A stretch of 64,000 nucleotides of DNA from Aquimonas sp041395245 (lineage in GTDB: Bacteria > Pseudomonadota > Gammaproteobacteria > Xanthomonadales > Xanthomonadaceae), in assembly GCA_041395245.1 (NCBI GenBank), contig JAWLAY010000007.1, positions 186,001 to 250,000 of the forward strand, written 5' to 3'. The notes under the pieces are model-generated. The model did not search any database. It worked only from the letters and a program-made list of their open reading frames with translations, and was not told the origin of the DNA. Position 1 is the first letter of the stretch; each line of letters starts with the position of its first letter. A program made the translations under genes and the position numbers. Below, piece after piece: positions 16,804 to 26,757 of this stretch.

Positions 16804-17628
16804 TCACTCGGTATTTGTGCGATCTGGGTTGGGTGGTGCGGCAGGACGACGGAATGCAATCACCACACCGCGTCGTTCATCCTCGTTGCGATGTCTATCC
16901 GGTCCTTGCCAGATCGGCTGGACCTCGTTCGGGCGTGCGGGTTCGCTGTCCTCACTCTCCAGGCGATGCTGTTCCGCTTCCAGGGCTTCCTCAAGTTCCC
17001 AGCTGTAGACCTTGCGCGGCGGCAGTGGGTCGAGCGAGGACCAAAGCAGTCCGCCCAGGATGCCGAACACGGCCCCGCCGAGGTGGTATTCCCAGGAGAC
17101 GCCGGGCTCGCTTGGCAGTACCGTCAGCAACATCCCGCCATACATGAAAAAGGCGATCAGGCCGGCGGCTACGGCAATGCGATCACGCCGGATCAGGCCG
17201 AGTGTCAGCAGCAGGAACATCAGTCCGTGATTGAGTCCACTGGCGCCGATGTGATTGCTGCCTCGTGCCAGCAGCCAGACGGAGAGGCCGGAACCCAACC
17301 AGATCAGCAGGCTGGCGCGGGCGGCGGCGCGAGGAAAGGTACTGAACGTGAGTGTGCCCAGAATGAGCAAAGGCAGCGTATTCGATACCAGATGTTTGAA
17401 TGAGCCGTGCAGCAAGGGAGCAGTGATCACCCCCAACAGCCCCCAGGCGTCGCGGGGACGGTTGCCCAGTCCACCGAGATCGATGTCGAAGCCGATCTCG
17501 AAGGCCTTGATCCACCAGAGCAGGGCGACGAACAAGGCGCTGACCAAAAGGCCGTAGCGCAGTTTGCGGCGATCATTGCGGGCTTGCGATGCCGGGTCGG
17601 AAGCCGGTGCCAGTACGGGAATGTCCAT
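16804..17628 (-). CDS. Rhomboid-family intramembrane serine protease
   Basis: A 274-aa inner-membrane protease cutting transmembrane substrates. The catalytic dyad is Ser130 in HIGASGLNHGLMF and His182 in WEYHLGGAVFG. The conserved HGSFKHLVSNTLPLL segment is the loop 1/helix 2 signature. About six hydrophobic helices run from residue 25 to 195. The C-terminal ~75 residues are charged and cytoplasmic. The start was placed at 17628 (MDIPVLAPASD). The frame is open further upstream, but that extension is low-complexity and would overlap the 3' end of the antiporter gene. Both catalytic residues are present, so it is predicted active. Its substrate is unknown. Confidence 0.88.
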   Translation of the reverse strand: MDIPVLAPASDPASQARNDRRKLRYGLLVSALFVALLWWIKAFEIGFDIDLGGLGNRPRDAWGLLGVITAPLLHGSFKHLVSNTLPLLILGTLTFSTFPRAAARASLLIWLGSGLSVWLLARGSNHIGASGLNHGLMFLLLTLGLIRRDRIAVAAGLIAFFMYGGMLLTVLPSEPGVSWEYHLGGAVFGILGGLLWSSLDPLPPRKVYSWELEEALEAEQHRLESEDSEPARPNEVQPIWQGPDRHRNEDERRGVVIAFRRPAAPPNPDRTNTE

Positions 17629-17710
17629 GCGAGCCAAGTTTGGGGCGGCGCACGTCGACGCAAGAGCTAAGGGCGCGTGTCGGATTGTCGACGCCCTACC
17701 GGCACGGTGT

Positions 17711-19543
17711 TCATTCGGCGGATTCGGCGTCGCCGCGTGACTGCCCGGGGCCGCGTTCGCTGCCGCGGAACAAGCGTTCAAGTTCACGCTCGGCACTCAG
17801 GCTGCTTTGCACCATGGCGGCCTCGTCGTCCCAGATCAGATGCTGTTCGCGCAGCAGGGCTTCGTCGTGGTGGCGGAACAGGGCGATACGTTCGTCGACC
17901 GTCTGACGGTCCATTCCGAGCGCAAGCATGACGGCGCGCGACAGCTCCAGGCCGCCGGGGAAGTTCTCGCGGACCACGCCATCCACGGACAGATCCATCA
18001 GCCGGAACGCATGCTGTCGATTGCGCGCGCGCGCCAGAACGCGAACCGCAGGAAACAGGCGTTTGACCATGCGCGCGGTGCGCACGTTCACGTCGGGGTC
18101 GTCGGTCGCCAACACAAATACTTCCGCTCGCTCGATGTGGGCGGCGCGCAGCAGATCCGGCCGACTGGGGTCACCGAAATACAGGTGCGCGCCAAATCGT
18201 CGCGCCAGCGCGAGTTGCTCGGGATCATTCTCCAGCGCGGTAAACGGAATGCCTTGCGCGCGCAGAAGACGGGCGACCACCTGACCCACCCGACCGAATC
18301 CGGCAATGATGACGCGCGGTGGCTCCGCCAGTGCGACATCGGGTTCCCCAGCATCGGGTCCAGGTGTGGATTTGTGCGGCGGTGACCGATCGACCCACAG
18401 CAAGAGGAGTGGCGTCAGCGCCATCGACACACCGACGATGACGATCAAGACGTCACGCTCCGTGGGCGAAAGCAACTGCACGCGCGCTGCTTCGGCAAAC
18501 ACCACGAAGGCGAACTCGCCGCCCATCGACAGCAGGCCGACCAGTTGCAGTCGTCCGGCATGCGCCAGGCCCGCAACGGCACCGGTGGCGTACAGCACGG
18601 CGGCCTTCAGGCTCAATAACAGGACCACCCCGGCCAATACCGTCCAGGGCAGTGCGAGGATCACATCGAGATCGACGTACATGCCGACCGACATGAAGAA
18701 CAGGCCCAACAGCAGTCCCTTGAAGGGCTCGATATGCGATTCCAGTTCGTGTCGGAACTCGGATTCGGCCAGCAGGACGCCGGCCAGAAAGGCACCCAGC
18801 TCCATCGAGAGCCCGACCGATTGCACCAGCCACGCGGCGCCCAGCACGACGAGCAGGGCGCTGGCGCTGAATACCTCGACCGACTGGGCCTTGGCGACGG
18901 CACGGAACATCGGACGCAACAGAAAGCGTCCGCCGACGATGATCAGTCCGATGACGCCGATGGTTGCCAACGCGCGCTGCGTGAGTTCATCGCGTGACGC
19001 ATCGGCGGCGCCACTGGCCAGCAGTGGAATGACGGCCAGCAGCGGAATGGCGATCAGGTCCTGGAACAGCAGAATCGCAAAGGCCTGACGGCCATGTGCG
19101 GCGGTGATCTGCTTGCGCTCCGACAGCAACTGAAGACCCACCGCCGTGGACGACAGCGCCAGACCGAGACTGACGATGACCGTTGTACGCCATTCGTCCA
19201 ACCAGAAAACCGTGGCGCCCGCCAGCAACGCGGTGGACAGGGCAACCTGCAACCCGCCGAACCCGAATACCTGACGGCGCATAACCCACAGGCGAGCCGG
19301 TGACAATTCGAGCCCGATGATGAACAGCAACATCACCACGCCGAACTCGGACAGCGTGTGCGTGGCTGCCGGATCGGCGATCAGCGCCAGCACATCCGGT
19401 CCGATGACGACGCCAGCACACAGGTAGCCCAGCACGCTGCCCAGGCCAAAGCGCCGGAATAAGGGTACGGCGACGACCGCCGCTGCGAGCAGGATAAGGC
19501 TGTCCAGCAGCAGGCTTTCCACGGGGAGAGGGTTGGTGGCCAT
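17711..19543 (-). CDS. Kef-type monovalent cation:proton antiporter (CPA2) with TrkA-N domain
   Basis: A 610-aa inner-membrane transporter. About 12-13 helices fill residues 10-395, with the CPA2 features GLGSVLGYLCAGVVIGPD, FIIGLELSP, SLGLALSSTAVGLQLL and LLFQDLIAIPLLAV. The C-terminal cytoplasmic RCK/TrkA-N domain begins PRVIIAGFGRVGQVVARLL with the Rossmann GxGxxG, ligand-gated in KefB/KefC. Relatives export K+ in exchange for H+ during electrophile stress or pH change. No adjacent KefF/KefG-type quinone reductase subunit is seen, so it may lack that activator. The rhomboid gene lies downstream on the same strand, about 80 nt away. Confidence 0.88.
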   Translation of the reverse strand: MATNPLPVESLLLDSLILLAAAVVAVPLFRRFGLGSVLGYLCAGVVIGPDVLALIADPAATHTLSEFGVVMLLFIIGLELSPARLWVMRRQVFGFGGLQVALSTALLAGATVFWLDEWRTTVIVSLGLALSSTAVGLQLLSERKQITAAHGRQAFAILLFQDLIAIPLLAVIPLLASGAADASRDELTQRALATIGVIGLIIVGGRFLLRPMFRAVAKAQSVEVFSASALLVVLGAAWLVQSVGLSMELGAFLAGVLLAESEFRHELESHIEPFKGLLLGLFFMSVGMYVDLDVILALPWTVLAGVVLLLSLKAAVLYATGAVAGLAHAGRLQLVGLLSMGGEFAFVVFAEAARVQLLSPTERDVLIVIVGVSMALTPLLLLWVDRSPPHKSTPGPDAGEPDVALAEPPRVIIAGFGRVGQVVARLLRAQGIPFTALENDPEQLALARRFGAHLYFGDPSRPDLLRAAHIERAEVFVLATDDPDVNVRTARMVKRLFPAVRVLARARNRQHAFRLMDLSVDGVVRENFPGGLELSRAVMLALGMDRQTVDERIALFRHHDEALLREQHLIWDDEAAMVQSSLSAERELERLFRGSERGPGQSRGDAESAE

Positions 19544-19853
19544 GGCTCAATTGTGCCGCATGGCAAGGCGTGGATTCACCGAGTCCGGTTTTGCAATGTG
19601 CGTGACAGGTTCCAGCGGCATTCTGCGATTGGGACAGGTCGACGCGCGTTTTCGCCGCTGGCAGGTATATCAGCGAATGCCGATGGGGTGTTGGCGGCGC
19701 ACTGCTAGACTGCCATCGCCGAACGCGTTCGCTGCAGGACAATGCGCCTGTATGCCGAACGCCGCGCGTCGACAGGATTCCGATGACACCGTGCGCCTGC
19801 GGCGCAAAGCCGCACGGTGCGAGTATTAATACTGCGGCATTGCAGGGGGCAGC
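19544..19853 (+). promoter_or_regulatory. Leader region of the giant exported-protein gene
   Basis: This 310-nt gap separates the divergent antiporter gene from the giant gene and must hold both promoters. No clear -35/-10 pair stands out. It contains a perfect stem CACCGTGCG (19787-19795) / CGCACGGTG (19811-19819), with an alternative inner stem GCGGC/GCCGC. This is followed by the perfect 12-bp palindrome AGTATTAATACT (19822-19833), the only AT-rich stretch, and a purine-rich CAGGGGG ribosome site at 19843-19849. The hairpin just ahead of the palindrome and RBS looks regulatory, such as an mRNA-stabilising leader or a protein site. Confidence 0.45.
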
Positions 19854-22800
19854 ATGCGAAATGGCTTGATCGGCAAAGTGGCGGGCGTGATGTGTCTGTT
19901 GCTGGCTGGGGCATCCAATGCCGCGACATACAGCGTCTACATCGATTCCGACAACGACGTATCGACAGGCTGTGCGGTCACGACGGCGGCGGGGAATGCC
20001 GCCGGCATGGACTGGCGTCTGACCGCAAACAGTCCCGACGAACCGCCCGCCGTGAGCGGACTGACGCTTGCCGACTGTGTCGGTGGCAGTTTCGGCGCCG
20101 GGACGGCGGTCGGTGGTGCCTACCCGATCGGGTTTGACCGCGTTGGAGGTACGACCGATATCGTCGAATTGGCGTTTGCGCGCGAACTGATCACTGGCGA
20201 TGTGGCCACCGACTGGAACCTGTTCTTCGTCGCCGAAAGCAGTTTGCTGGGCGCGGTGGATGTCGCCGGTCCAGTTCTTGTCCCGGCATTGGGTCGGCCC
20301 TTGCTGCCTGATCCGGTGCCGCAGCCTGCGGTGATTCCGGGCACGACGACCTGGGGCTTGGGGCTGCTGGCCATCGCGGTGGGTTTGCTGACGGTTTGGA
20401 TTGCCCGGCGGCATCCCGGAATGCTGCTCTGGGTGGTCGTGATTGGCGGCAGTTCGATGCTTGGCATCGCTTGGGCGGCCAACTATCTGCTCGACGGTGA
20501 AATTGCCGATTGGGATGTGCCTGCGGTGCTCTCGGATGCCTCCGGTGATCCCACGGCGGACGAACCGCAGGTCGATCTGCTGGCTGGATTTGCGGTGCGA
20601 GCAGGGAATCAGATTTTCTTCCGCATGGACGTGCGCGAAACGCGTCTGCCGGTGATTCTGCAACCGCGTCTGGTGGCGGCGTTGGGCACGCCTGAAAATA
20701 CCGCCACGGGAACCGTTGTTGGCTCACTCCGCAACAGCACCAGTGGTCTTGCCGGGCTGCTGACGTTCAGTCTGCAGTCGCAGGCGCCGAGCAATGGTTT
20801 CGCGGTGGCGAGCAATGGCGATGTGAGCGTTGCCGACAGTGCGCAGCTCGATTTCGAAACCCGTCCAAGTTTCACCTTGCAGACCCAGGTTGGACTGACC
20901 GGCGTGCCTGCGTTGAGCATTGCGCATCCGGTGACCATTACGCTGAGCGACGTCAACGAAGCGCCGACCGTCAACGACCAGGCCTTCAGCGTGTTCGAGA
21001 ATGATCCGAACGGCACCGTGCTGGGCGGCGTGGTTGCGTCGGACCCGGATGCGGGGACGGCGGGGCAACTGAGCTACGCGGTCACCGGTGGCAGCGGCCA
21101 GGCCGCGTTTGCCGTGAATGCCAGCACCGGGCAGGTGAGCATCAGCAATGCGTCCGCCTTCAATCTGGGCGGATCGCCGTACCTCTTGAATCTGACCGTC
21201 AGCGATGGTGGTGTGCCGAGCCTGACGGATACCGCCGTCCTCACCATCAACGTGCAGGACGTCAACGATGCGCCCAGCTTCACGGCAGGCCCTGCGGTGG
21301 CGGTCAATGAAGATAGCGGCGCCTATTCGGCCAGCTGGGCGACCGCTATCGACGACGGCGATCCCGGCAACCAGACGTTGACCTTTGAAATCAGTGGCAA
21401 CAGCAATCCGGCGCTGTTCCAGATCGCGCCCGCGCTCGCCGCGAATGGCACCTTGAGTTTCACGCCAGCAGCGAATGCCAATGGCAGCGCCACGATGTCC
21501 GTTGTGCTGCGCGATAACGGCGGCACCGCCAATGGCGGCGTGGATGTGTCGGCGGCACAGACGCTGAGCATCACGGTCAATCCGCAGAACGATGCACCCG
21601 TCGTCGACCTCAATGGTCCCGCTGCAGGCGACGGATTCAATGCCAGTTTCACCGAAGGTGCGGGCTCCGTGGCGATTGTCGATGCCGCCGCCCTCGCTAT
21701 CACCGATATCGACTCGACGCAGATTCAGCGCGCTGATGCGGTTTTTGCTGCCGTCCCGGACGGCGCGTCGGAATCGCTGGCCGCTGACACCTCCGGTACA
21801 TCGCTGGTGGCGACCTACACCGCGGGTACCGGCACCTTGAGCATCGTCGGCAACGCGACCCTGGCGGACTACCAAACGGTGCTGCGCCGCCTGCGCTATG
21901 ACAATGTCTCCACCAATCCGACGACGTCGGCGCGCAACGTGGTCATCAACGCCGTGGACCTGGAAGGTGCCATGAGTGCGCCGGTGACCAGCGTGGTGTC
22001 GGTCGCCGCCGTCAACACGCCACCCTCGTTTACTGCGGGTGGCAACGTCACGGTGCTGGAAGATGCGGCAGCCGTGAATCAGGCTTGGGCCAGCGGGATT
22101 TCGGACGGTGATGGTGGCGGTCAGACGCTGAACTTCGAGATCGTCAGCAACAGCAACCCGGCCTTGTTCTCAGCGGGCCCGGCGATCAACGCGAGCACCG
22201 GCAACCTAAGCTTCACTCCAGCCAGCAATGCCAATGGCAGCGCCACCGTGGTGGTGCAGTTGCGTGACAACGGCGGTGGCAGCGATGTCAGCCCGTCAGC
22301 CAATTTCGATATCACCCTCACCGCGGTCAATGACGCGCCAAGCGCCAATGTGCCCGCCAATGCACCGGTCGCGTTGGAAAACAGCGGTGCGCAGACGGCG
22401 GTCGGATTTGTAACGGCCATCGTCGCTGGACCCGCCGACGAGGCCGGACAGACGCTGACGCCGAGCACCGTGGTGCAATCGACGACCGGCACGCTCAGCT
22501 TTGCCGTCGCGCCGTCGATCAATGCGGCTTCTGGCACGCTGACCTACACGCCAGCCGTCGACACATCCGGAACGGCGCTTGTGCGTTTCACCCTGCAGGA
22601 CAACGGTGGCGTCGCCAATGGCGGTGTCGACACGTCGATCAACTACGATTTCACCATCACGGTCAGCGGCGTGAACTCCGCGCCGGTATTTACCCCTGGC
22701 GCGGCCACCGTGACGGTCAATGAGGACAGTGCTGCCTACTCGGCGGCCTGGGCCAGTGCCATCGATGACGGCGATGCCGATGAAGTGCAATCGCTCACCT

Positions 22801-25800
22801 TCGTCGTACTGAGCAACAGCAACCCGAGCCTGTTCAGCAGTGCACCGGCCATCGCCAGCAACGGTCAGTTGAGCTTCACGCCGACGGCTAATGCCAATGG
22901 CACGGCCACGCTGAGCATTGCCTTGCGCGATAACGGTGGCGTGGCCAACGGTGGCGATGACGAGAGCGATCCGGTGGCCCTGCAGATCACGGTACAGTCG
23001 GTCAATGACGCGCCGAGCTTCGCAATCCCGGCGACGGCACCGGTAATTCTGGAAAATGCCGGTGCACAAACGGTGACTGGCTTCGCCACCGCAATGAGTG
23101 CGGGACCGGCGGATGAGTCGGCACAGACGCTGGATTTCGTCGAGACCATCGATGCCACCACTGGCTCGCTGACGTTCGTCAGTGCACCGAGCATTGATCC
23201 CTTGAGCGGCACGCTGACCTACACCGCGACCGACAATACATCGGGCACGGCGACCATCAGCGTGGTGCTGAACGACAACGGCGGTACTGCCAATGGCGGC
23301 ACCGATGCGTCGGCAGCGCAGGTCTTCACCATCGAGGTGCAGTTCGTCAACGACCCGCCCACCTTTGTTTCAGGTGGCAACGTCAGCGTGAACGAGGATG
23401 ACGCCCCCTACAACGCCGCGTGGGCAAGCGCGATCGATGATGGCGATGCGGGCGTCACGCAGGGCTTGAGCTTCATCATCCAGAGCAATGACAACCCCGG
23501 CCTGTTCGCCACGGCGCCAGCGATCAGTGGCGCGACGGGCAACCTGAGTTTCACGCTCGCGGCCAATGCCAACGGAATCGCCAACCTCACTGTCGTGCTG
23601 CAGGACGATGGTACGGGCGCCAACACATCGGGTCCCGTCAACTTCAGCATTACCGTCAATGCCGTCAATGACCCACCGGTCGTGGTACCGCCGACCAATG
23701 TCTTCATTATTCGGCATATCGGCCGCAGCCTGGCGGCAGCAAGTCCCGAAGGGCTGTTGGCAATTGTGAGCGATCCGGCCGATGGCGCGGGAGCAGCATC
23801 GTTCACGGTCACCCCGCAGACGGCGTTGGCGACGACCAATGGTGGTCGCGTTACCATCGCTTCAGACGGTGCCTGGAGCTACGAGCCACCGGCGGGGTCG
23901 GTTGCCAGCGACAGTTTTGACTTCGAAGTCTGTGATAGCGGTGTCCCGGCGCCACCGGCCTGCACCATCGCGACCGCGACGCTGGCATTGTCTGGAACCA
24001 TAGTCTGGTTCGTCGATGATTCGACGGCAGCAGGCGGTGACGGCACCTTGGCCAGACCCTTCCAGACCATTGCAGACGCCGTATCGACCGGTGGTTTCAA
24101 TGCGCGGATCTTTGTTGCGAGTGGCAACTACACCGCTGGGGCAACGCTGCTGGCGGGGCAACAACTGATCGGTCAAGGCGTCAGCGTGGTAAGCGCGATC
24201 GATTTCGACACGCTGTTCGGCATTATCCCGCCCGCAGGGAGTGCGACCCGTCCCGCCATCGGAGGTACGCGGCCTGTCATCGCGGCGGCTGCCGGGAACA
24301 CCGTCACATTGGGAATTGAGAATGCCGTTCGCGGCATCGAGATCGGCAGCACCTCGGGCGTGGCCCTCATCGGTAGCAACTTCGGCACCTTGACCCTGGG
24401 CGACAACGTGATCAACGGCTCTGGTCAGGCCTTGAATCTGAACACCGGCACCTTGGCGCAAGCGTCGGCGGCCAACGCCTTCGATTCGATTACCTCAACC
24501 GGTGGCAGCAACAACATAGTGTTGTCGGCGGTCGGTGGCACTGTGAATTTCGGTGCCGGTGCGCTGTCTGGCGCGACGGGGACGTCGTTCCAGTTCAGCA
24601 ACGGCACCGCGACCATCAATTATGCGGGCTCGATCAGCAAGAGCTCGGCGGGTCGCTTGATCGATATTGATGGTGCGGGTAACGCGACCGTTACCCTGAG
24701 CGGTGATTTGAGCTGCTCGGCCAGTTGCGGCAGTGGCGCGGGTAATCAGGGCATCCGGGTCAACGCGCGCACTGGGGGCACCTACACCTTCAGCGGCGCC
24801 AGCAAGACCTTCACGGGCACCAGCACCAACCCGGCACTGCAATTCACCTCGAATACCGGCGCAAGCATCGCGTTCACGGGCACGACCAATCTGGGTACGG
24901 TGGCCAATCCCTTGGCGGGAACGGCGATCAATGCCACGGGCGGTGGCAGTCTCAGTCTGAACGACCAACTCAACATCACTACGGCGGGTGGGCGTGCGAT
25001 GGTGGTGTCGGATATGACCCTCGCGGGAACAACGACCGGCGCGATTTCGACCAATGGCGCGCTGGGTGCGGGTATCACCGTGATCGACATCCAGAGCAGT
25101 GCAAGCTCGGGCACATTCCAGTTGGGGTCGACGTTGAACTTGGATCACAACGATGCGGGCGAAACCGGCGGTGGCATCAACTTGGTCAATAACACCGGAA
25201 CGTGGTCGTTCCCGAACGTTACGCTCAGCTCGACAACGGGAGTGAGTGCGCTGCGCGCCAGCAATGCGGGCACGCTCACGATGGGACAGACGACTCCTGG
25301 GCAACTGGCCGTCAATGGCGTTCCGGTGCTGGACGTGCAGAACACCACGATTGGTGCTGCCGGACTGAATTTCGTCCGTATTGATGGTGGAATTGGTTCC
25401 GTCGGAATTCTGCTCAACAATACCGGCGCCTCGGGTGGATTGAGCGTAACGGGTTCCGGCAGCACCGCAGGATCGGGTGGCACGATTTCGAACGGCACCA
25501 CCGGCATCAGCCTGACCAATACGCGCAACGTGTCCTTGTCGAACATGCAGTTGAACGACTTCAGCGACTACGCGATTCGCGGCAGTGGTGTGGTCGGGTT
25601 CAGTCTGACTGGCAGCACGATCAACGGAAACAACGGCAACGATGCTGGCGCCGACGAAGGCTCGGTCCGATTCACCGAGTTGACCGGTACGGCGACGATC
25701 ACCAACTGCAATATCAGCGGTGCGGTCGAACACAACATGCAGGTAGTGAACACCTCGGGCCTGCTGAATCGCCTGACTGTCACGGGCACCACCTTTGGCA

Positions 25801-26435
25801 GCATGAATGCCACGACCGGCAGCGATGGTCTACTGATCGAAACCCAGGGCACGGCGGTGATCAATGCGACGGTGAGCAATAACATCTTCACTTACGCAAT
25901 TGGCGACCACTTCCAGTTCTCGGTGAACTCGTCGACGACCAACGATGTGATCTTCAGCAACAACACACTCAGTAACTCGGGTGTCGCCGCCGTCAGCGGC
26001 GGTGGCGGCGTGCGTCTTATCGGTGGCAGCAACGTCCCACAGATTGATGCCAACCTGAGCTATGACGTGCTGAACAACACGATTCGTGATTCGCGTGGTA
26101 CCGCCATTGCCGTCAACAAGCTCGGTGGCAATGGTGTGTTCGCGGGCGTGATCGAGGGCAATACGGTGGGTGTTGCGGGGATATCGAACTCGGGCTCGCT
26201 GGAGGGATCGGCCTACTTCCAGATCCATGACAACGCGGGTCAGCACAACACCACGGTGCGCAACAACCTTGCCTATCAATACAGCAACTACGGCATCTAC
26301 CTGCAGGCGGGTGGCAGTGGCACGGTCGGTAACGGCAGCTTCCACAGCACGGTTACTGGCAACACGGTGCGAACCGGGAACGGCCGTATTTCCCAAGAAC
26401 GGCGTTCAAATGAATGCCGGAGTCACGACGGGTGA
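19854..26435 (+). CDS. Giant exported cadherin/beta-helix protein, 'midcut-by-XrtH' type
   Basis: At least 2,193 aa. Residues 1-23 form a signal peptide. Residues 24-135 are a small exported domain beginning YSVYIDSDND. Residues 158-186 look like an exosortase sorting signal of the IPTL-CTERM kind: VIPGTTTWGL, a hydrophobic helix, then ARR. It lies in the middle of the chain, not at the end, and is followed by a second helix (190-211). This layout is known in databases as midcut-by-XrtH; the exosortase gene is not in this window. A short domain (about 213-262) leads to cadherin-like repeats (about 275-470). Next come Ig-like VNDAP repeats, with four copies of a WASAIDDGD-type unit near residues 490, 740, 961 and 1185, and two ENxGAQT units. 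From about 1383 (VWFVDDSTAAGGDGT) a pectin-lyase-like right-handed beta-helix follows. It is probably a surface adhesin or matrix protein. The last ~20 residues of this frame are out of frame with the natural C-terminus (see the next entry). Confidence 0.85.
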   Translation: MRNGLIGKVAGVMCLLLAGASNAATYSVYIDSDNDVSTGCAVTTAAGNAAGMDWRLTANSPDEPPAVSGLTLADCVGGSFGAGTAVGGAYPIGFDRVGGTTDIVELAFARELITGDVATDWNLFFVAESSLLGAVDVAGPVLVPALGRPLLPDPVPQPAVIPGTTTWGLGLLAIAVGLLTVWIARRHPGMLLWVVVIGGSSMLGIAWAANYLLDGEIADWDVPAVLSDASGDPTADEPQVDLLAGFAVRAGNQIFFRMDVRETRLPVILQPRLVAALGTPENTATGTVVGSLRNSTSGLAGLLTFSLQSQAPSNGFAVASNGDVSVADSAQLDFETRPSFTLQTQVGLTGVPALSIAHPVTITLSDVNEAPTVNDQAFSVFENDPNGTVLGGVVASDPDAGTAGQLSYAVTGGSGQAAFAVNASTGQVSISNASAFNLGGSPYLLNLTVSDGGVPSLTDTAVLTINVQDVNDAPSFTAGPAVAVNEDSGAYSASWATAIDDGDPGNQTLTFEISGNSNPALFQIAPALAANGTLSFTPAANANGSATMSVVLRDNGGTANGGVDVSAAQTLSITVNPQNDAPVVDLNGPAAGDGFNASFTEGAGSVAIVDAAALAITDIDSTQIQRADAVFAAVPDGASESLAADTSGTSLVATYTAGTGTLSIVGNATLADYQTVLRRLRYDNVSTNPTTSARNVVINAVDLEGAMSAPVTSVVSVAAVNTPPSFTAGGNVTVLEDAAAVNQAWASGISDGDGGGQTLNFEIVSNSNPALFSAGPAINASTGNLSFTPASNANGSATVVVQLRDNGGGSDVSPSANFDITLTAVNDAPSANVPANAPVALENSGAQTAVGFVTAIVAGPADEAGQTLTPSTVVQSTTGTLSFAVAPSINAASGTLTYTPAVDTSGTALVRFTLQDNGGVANGGVDTSINYDFTITVSGVNSAPVFTPGAATVTVNEDSAAYSAAWASAIDDGDADEVQSLTFVVLSNSNPSLFSSAPAIASNGQLSFTPTANANGTATLSIALRDNGGVANGGDDESDPVALQITVQSVNDAPSFAIPATAPVILENAGAQTVTGFATAMSAGPADESAQTLDFVETIDATTGSLTFVSAPSIDPLSGTLTYTATDNTSGTATISVVLNDNGGTANGGTDASAAQVFTIEVQFVNDPPTFVSGGNVSVNEDDAPYNAAWASAIDDGDAGVTQGLSFIIQSNDNPGLFATAPAISGATGNLSFTLAANANGIANLTVVLQDDGTGANTSGPVNFSITVNAVNDPPVVVPPTNVFIIRHIGRSLAAASPEGLLAIVSDPADGAGAASFTVTPQTALATTNGGRVTIASDGAWSYEPPAGSVASDSFDFEVCDSGVPAPPACTIATATLALSGTIVWFVDDSTAAGGDGTLARPFQTIADAVSTGGFNARIFVASGNYTAGATLLAGQQLIGQGVSVVSAIDFDTLFGIIPPAGSATRPAIGGTRPVIAAAAGNTVTLGIENAVRGIEIGSTSGVALIGSNFGTLTLGDNVINGSGQALNLNTGTLAQASAANAFDSITSTGGSNNIVLSAVGGTVNFGAGALSGATGTSFQFSNGTATINYAGSISKSSAGRLIDIDGAGNATVTLSGDLSCSASCGSGAGNQGIRVNARTGGTYTFSGASKTFTGTSTNPALQFTSNTGASIAFTGTTNLGTVANPLAGTAINATGGGSLSLNDQLNITTAGGRAMVVSDMTLAGTTTGAISTNGALGAGITVIDIQSSASSGTFQLGSTLNLDHNDAGETGGGINLVNNTGTWSFPNVTLSSTTGVSALRASNAGTLTMGQTTPGQLAVNGVPVLDVQNTTIGAAGLNFVRIDGGIGSVGILLNNTGASGGLSVTGSGSTAGSGGTISNGTTGISLTNTRNVSLSNMQLNDFSDYAIRGSGVVGFSLTGSTINGNNGNDAGADEGSVRFTELTGTATITNCNISGAVEHNMQVVNTSGLLNRLTVTGTTFGSMNATTGSDGLLIETQGTAVINATVSNNIFTYAIGDHFQFSVNSSTTNDVIFSNNTLSNSGVAAVSGGGGVRLIGGSNVPQIDANLSYDVLNNTIRDSRGTAIAVNKLGGNGVFAGVIEGNTVGVAGISNSGSLEGSAYFQIHDNAGQHNTTVRNNLAYQYSNYGIYLQAGGSGTVGNGSFHSTVTGNTVRTGNGRISQERRSNECRSHDG

Positions 26436-26700
26436 CACGTACGCCTTGTGCACGGATGTCGGTGGTGCGGGCGGGTTGGCGAATACGTTGACAGGTACCG
26501 GTACCGACGGCGGCACCGACCTGCGTGTGCGCCACCGCCAAGCTACGACCGTACGGCTGCCGGGCTAGGTGGAGCCGTTTACGACACCACTGCCGTCCAG
26601 ACCTTCAAGTCGGGAAGGAATGTGTTGGGAACCGTCTCTGCAGCGACATCCAGCACCGGCGGTGGCTTTGTCCGGAGGCGCCGCATGCACCCAACCCTGA
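26376..26700 (+). other. Displaced 3' end of the giant gene (three frame breaks)
   Basis: Past position about 26375 the natural sequence continues in another frame: VFPKNGVQMNAGVTTGD, then LCTDVGGAGGLANTLTGTG. Near 26565 it changes frame again to LGGAVYDTTAVQTF and SGRNVLGTVSAATSS. A third break near 26671 (surplus C after TTTGTC) leads to GGGFVGGAACTQP and a stop at 26698-26700. Gly-rich, short C-termini ending this way are usual for beta-helix proteins of this type. The full protein would therefore end at 26700 with about 2,280 residues. Conserved coding sense on both sides of each break favours recent mutation or sequence error. Confidence 0.7.
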
Positions 26701-26757
26701 GCCTGTCGAGCCACTTCATGTGGAACTGCGCGAAACCAAACAATAACGGAGTGCGTC

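Noticed and set aside
18987..20663. 558-codon minus-strand frame covering the antiporter 5' end and the giant gene's start
   Set aside because: It overlaps two real genes in opposite orientations and contains no domain.
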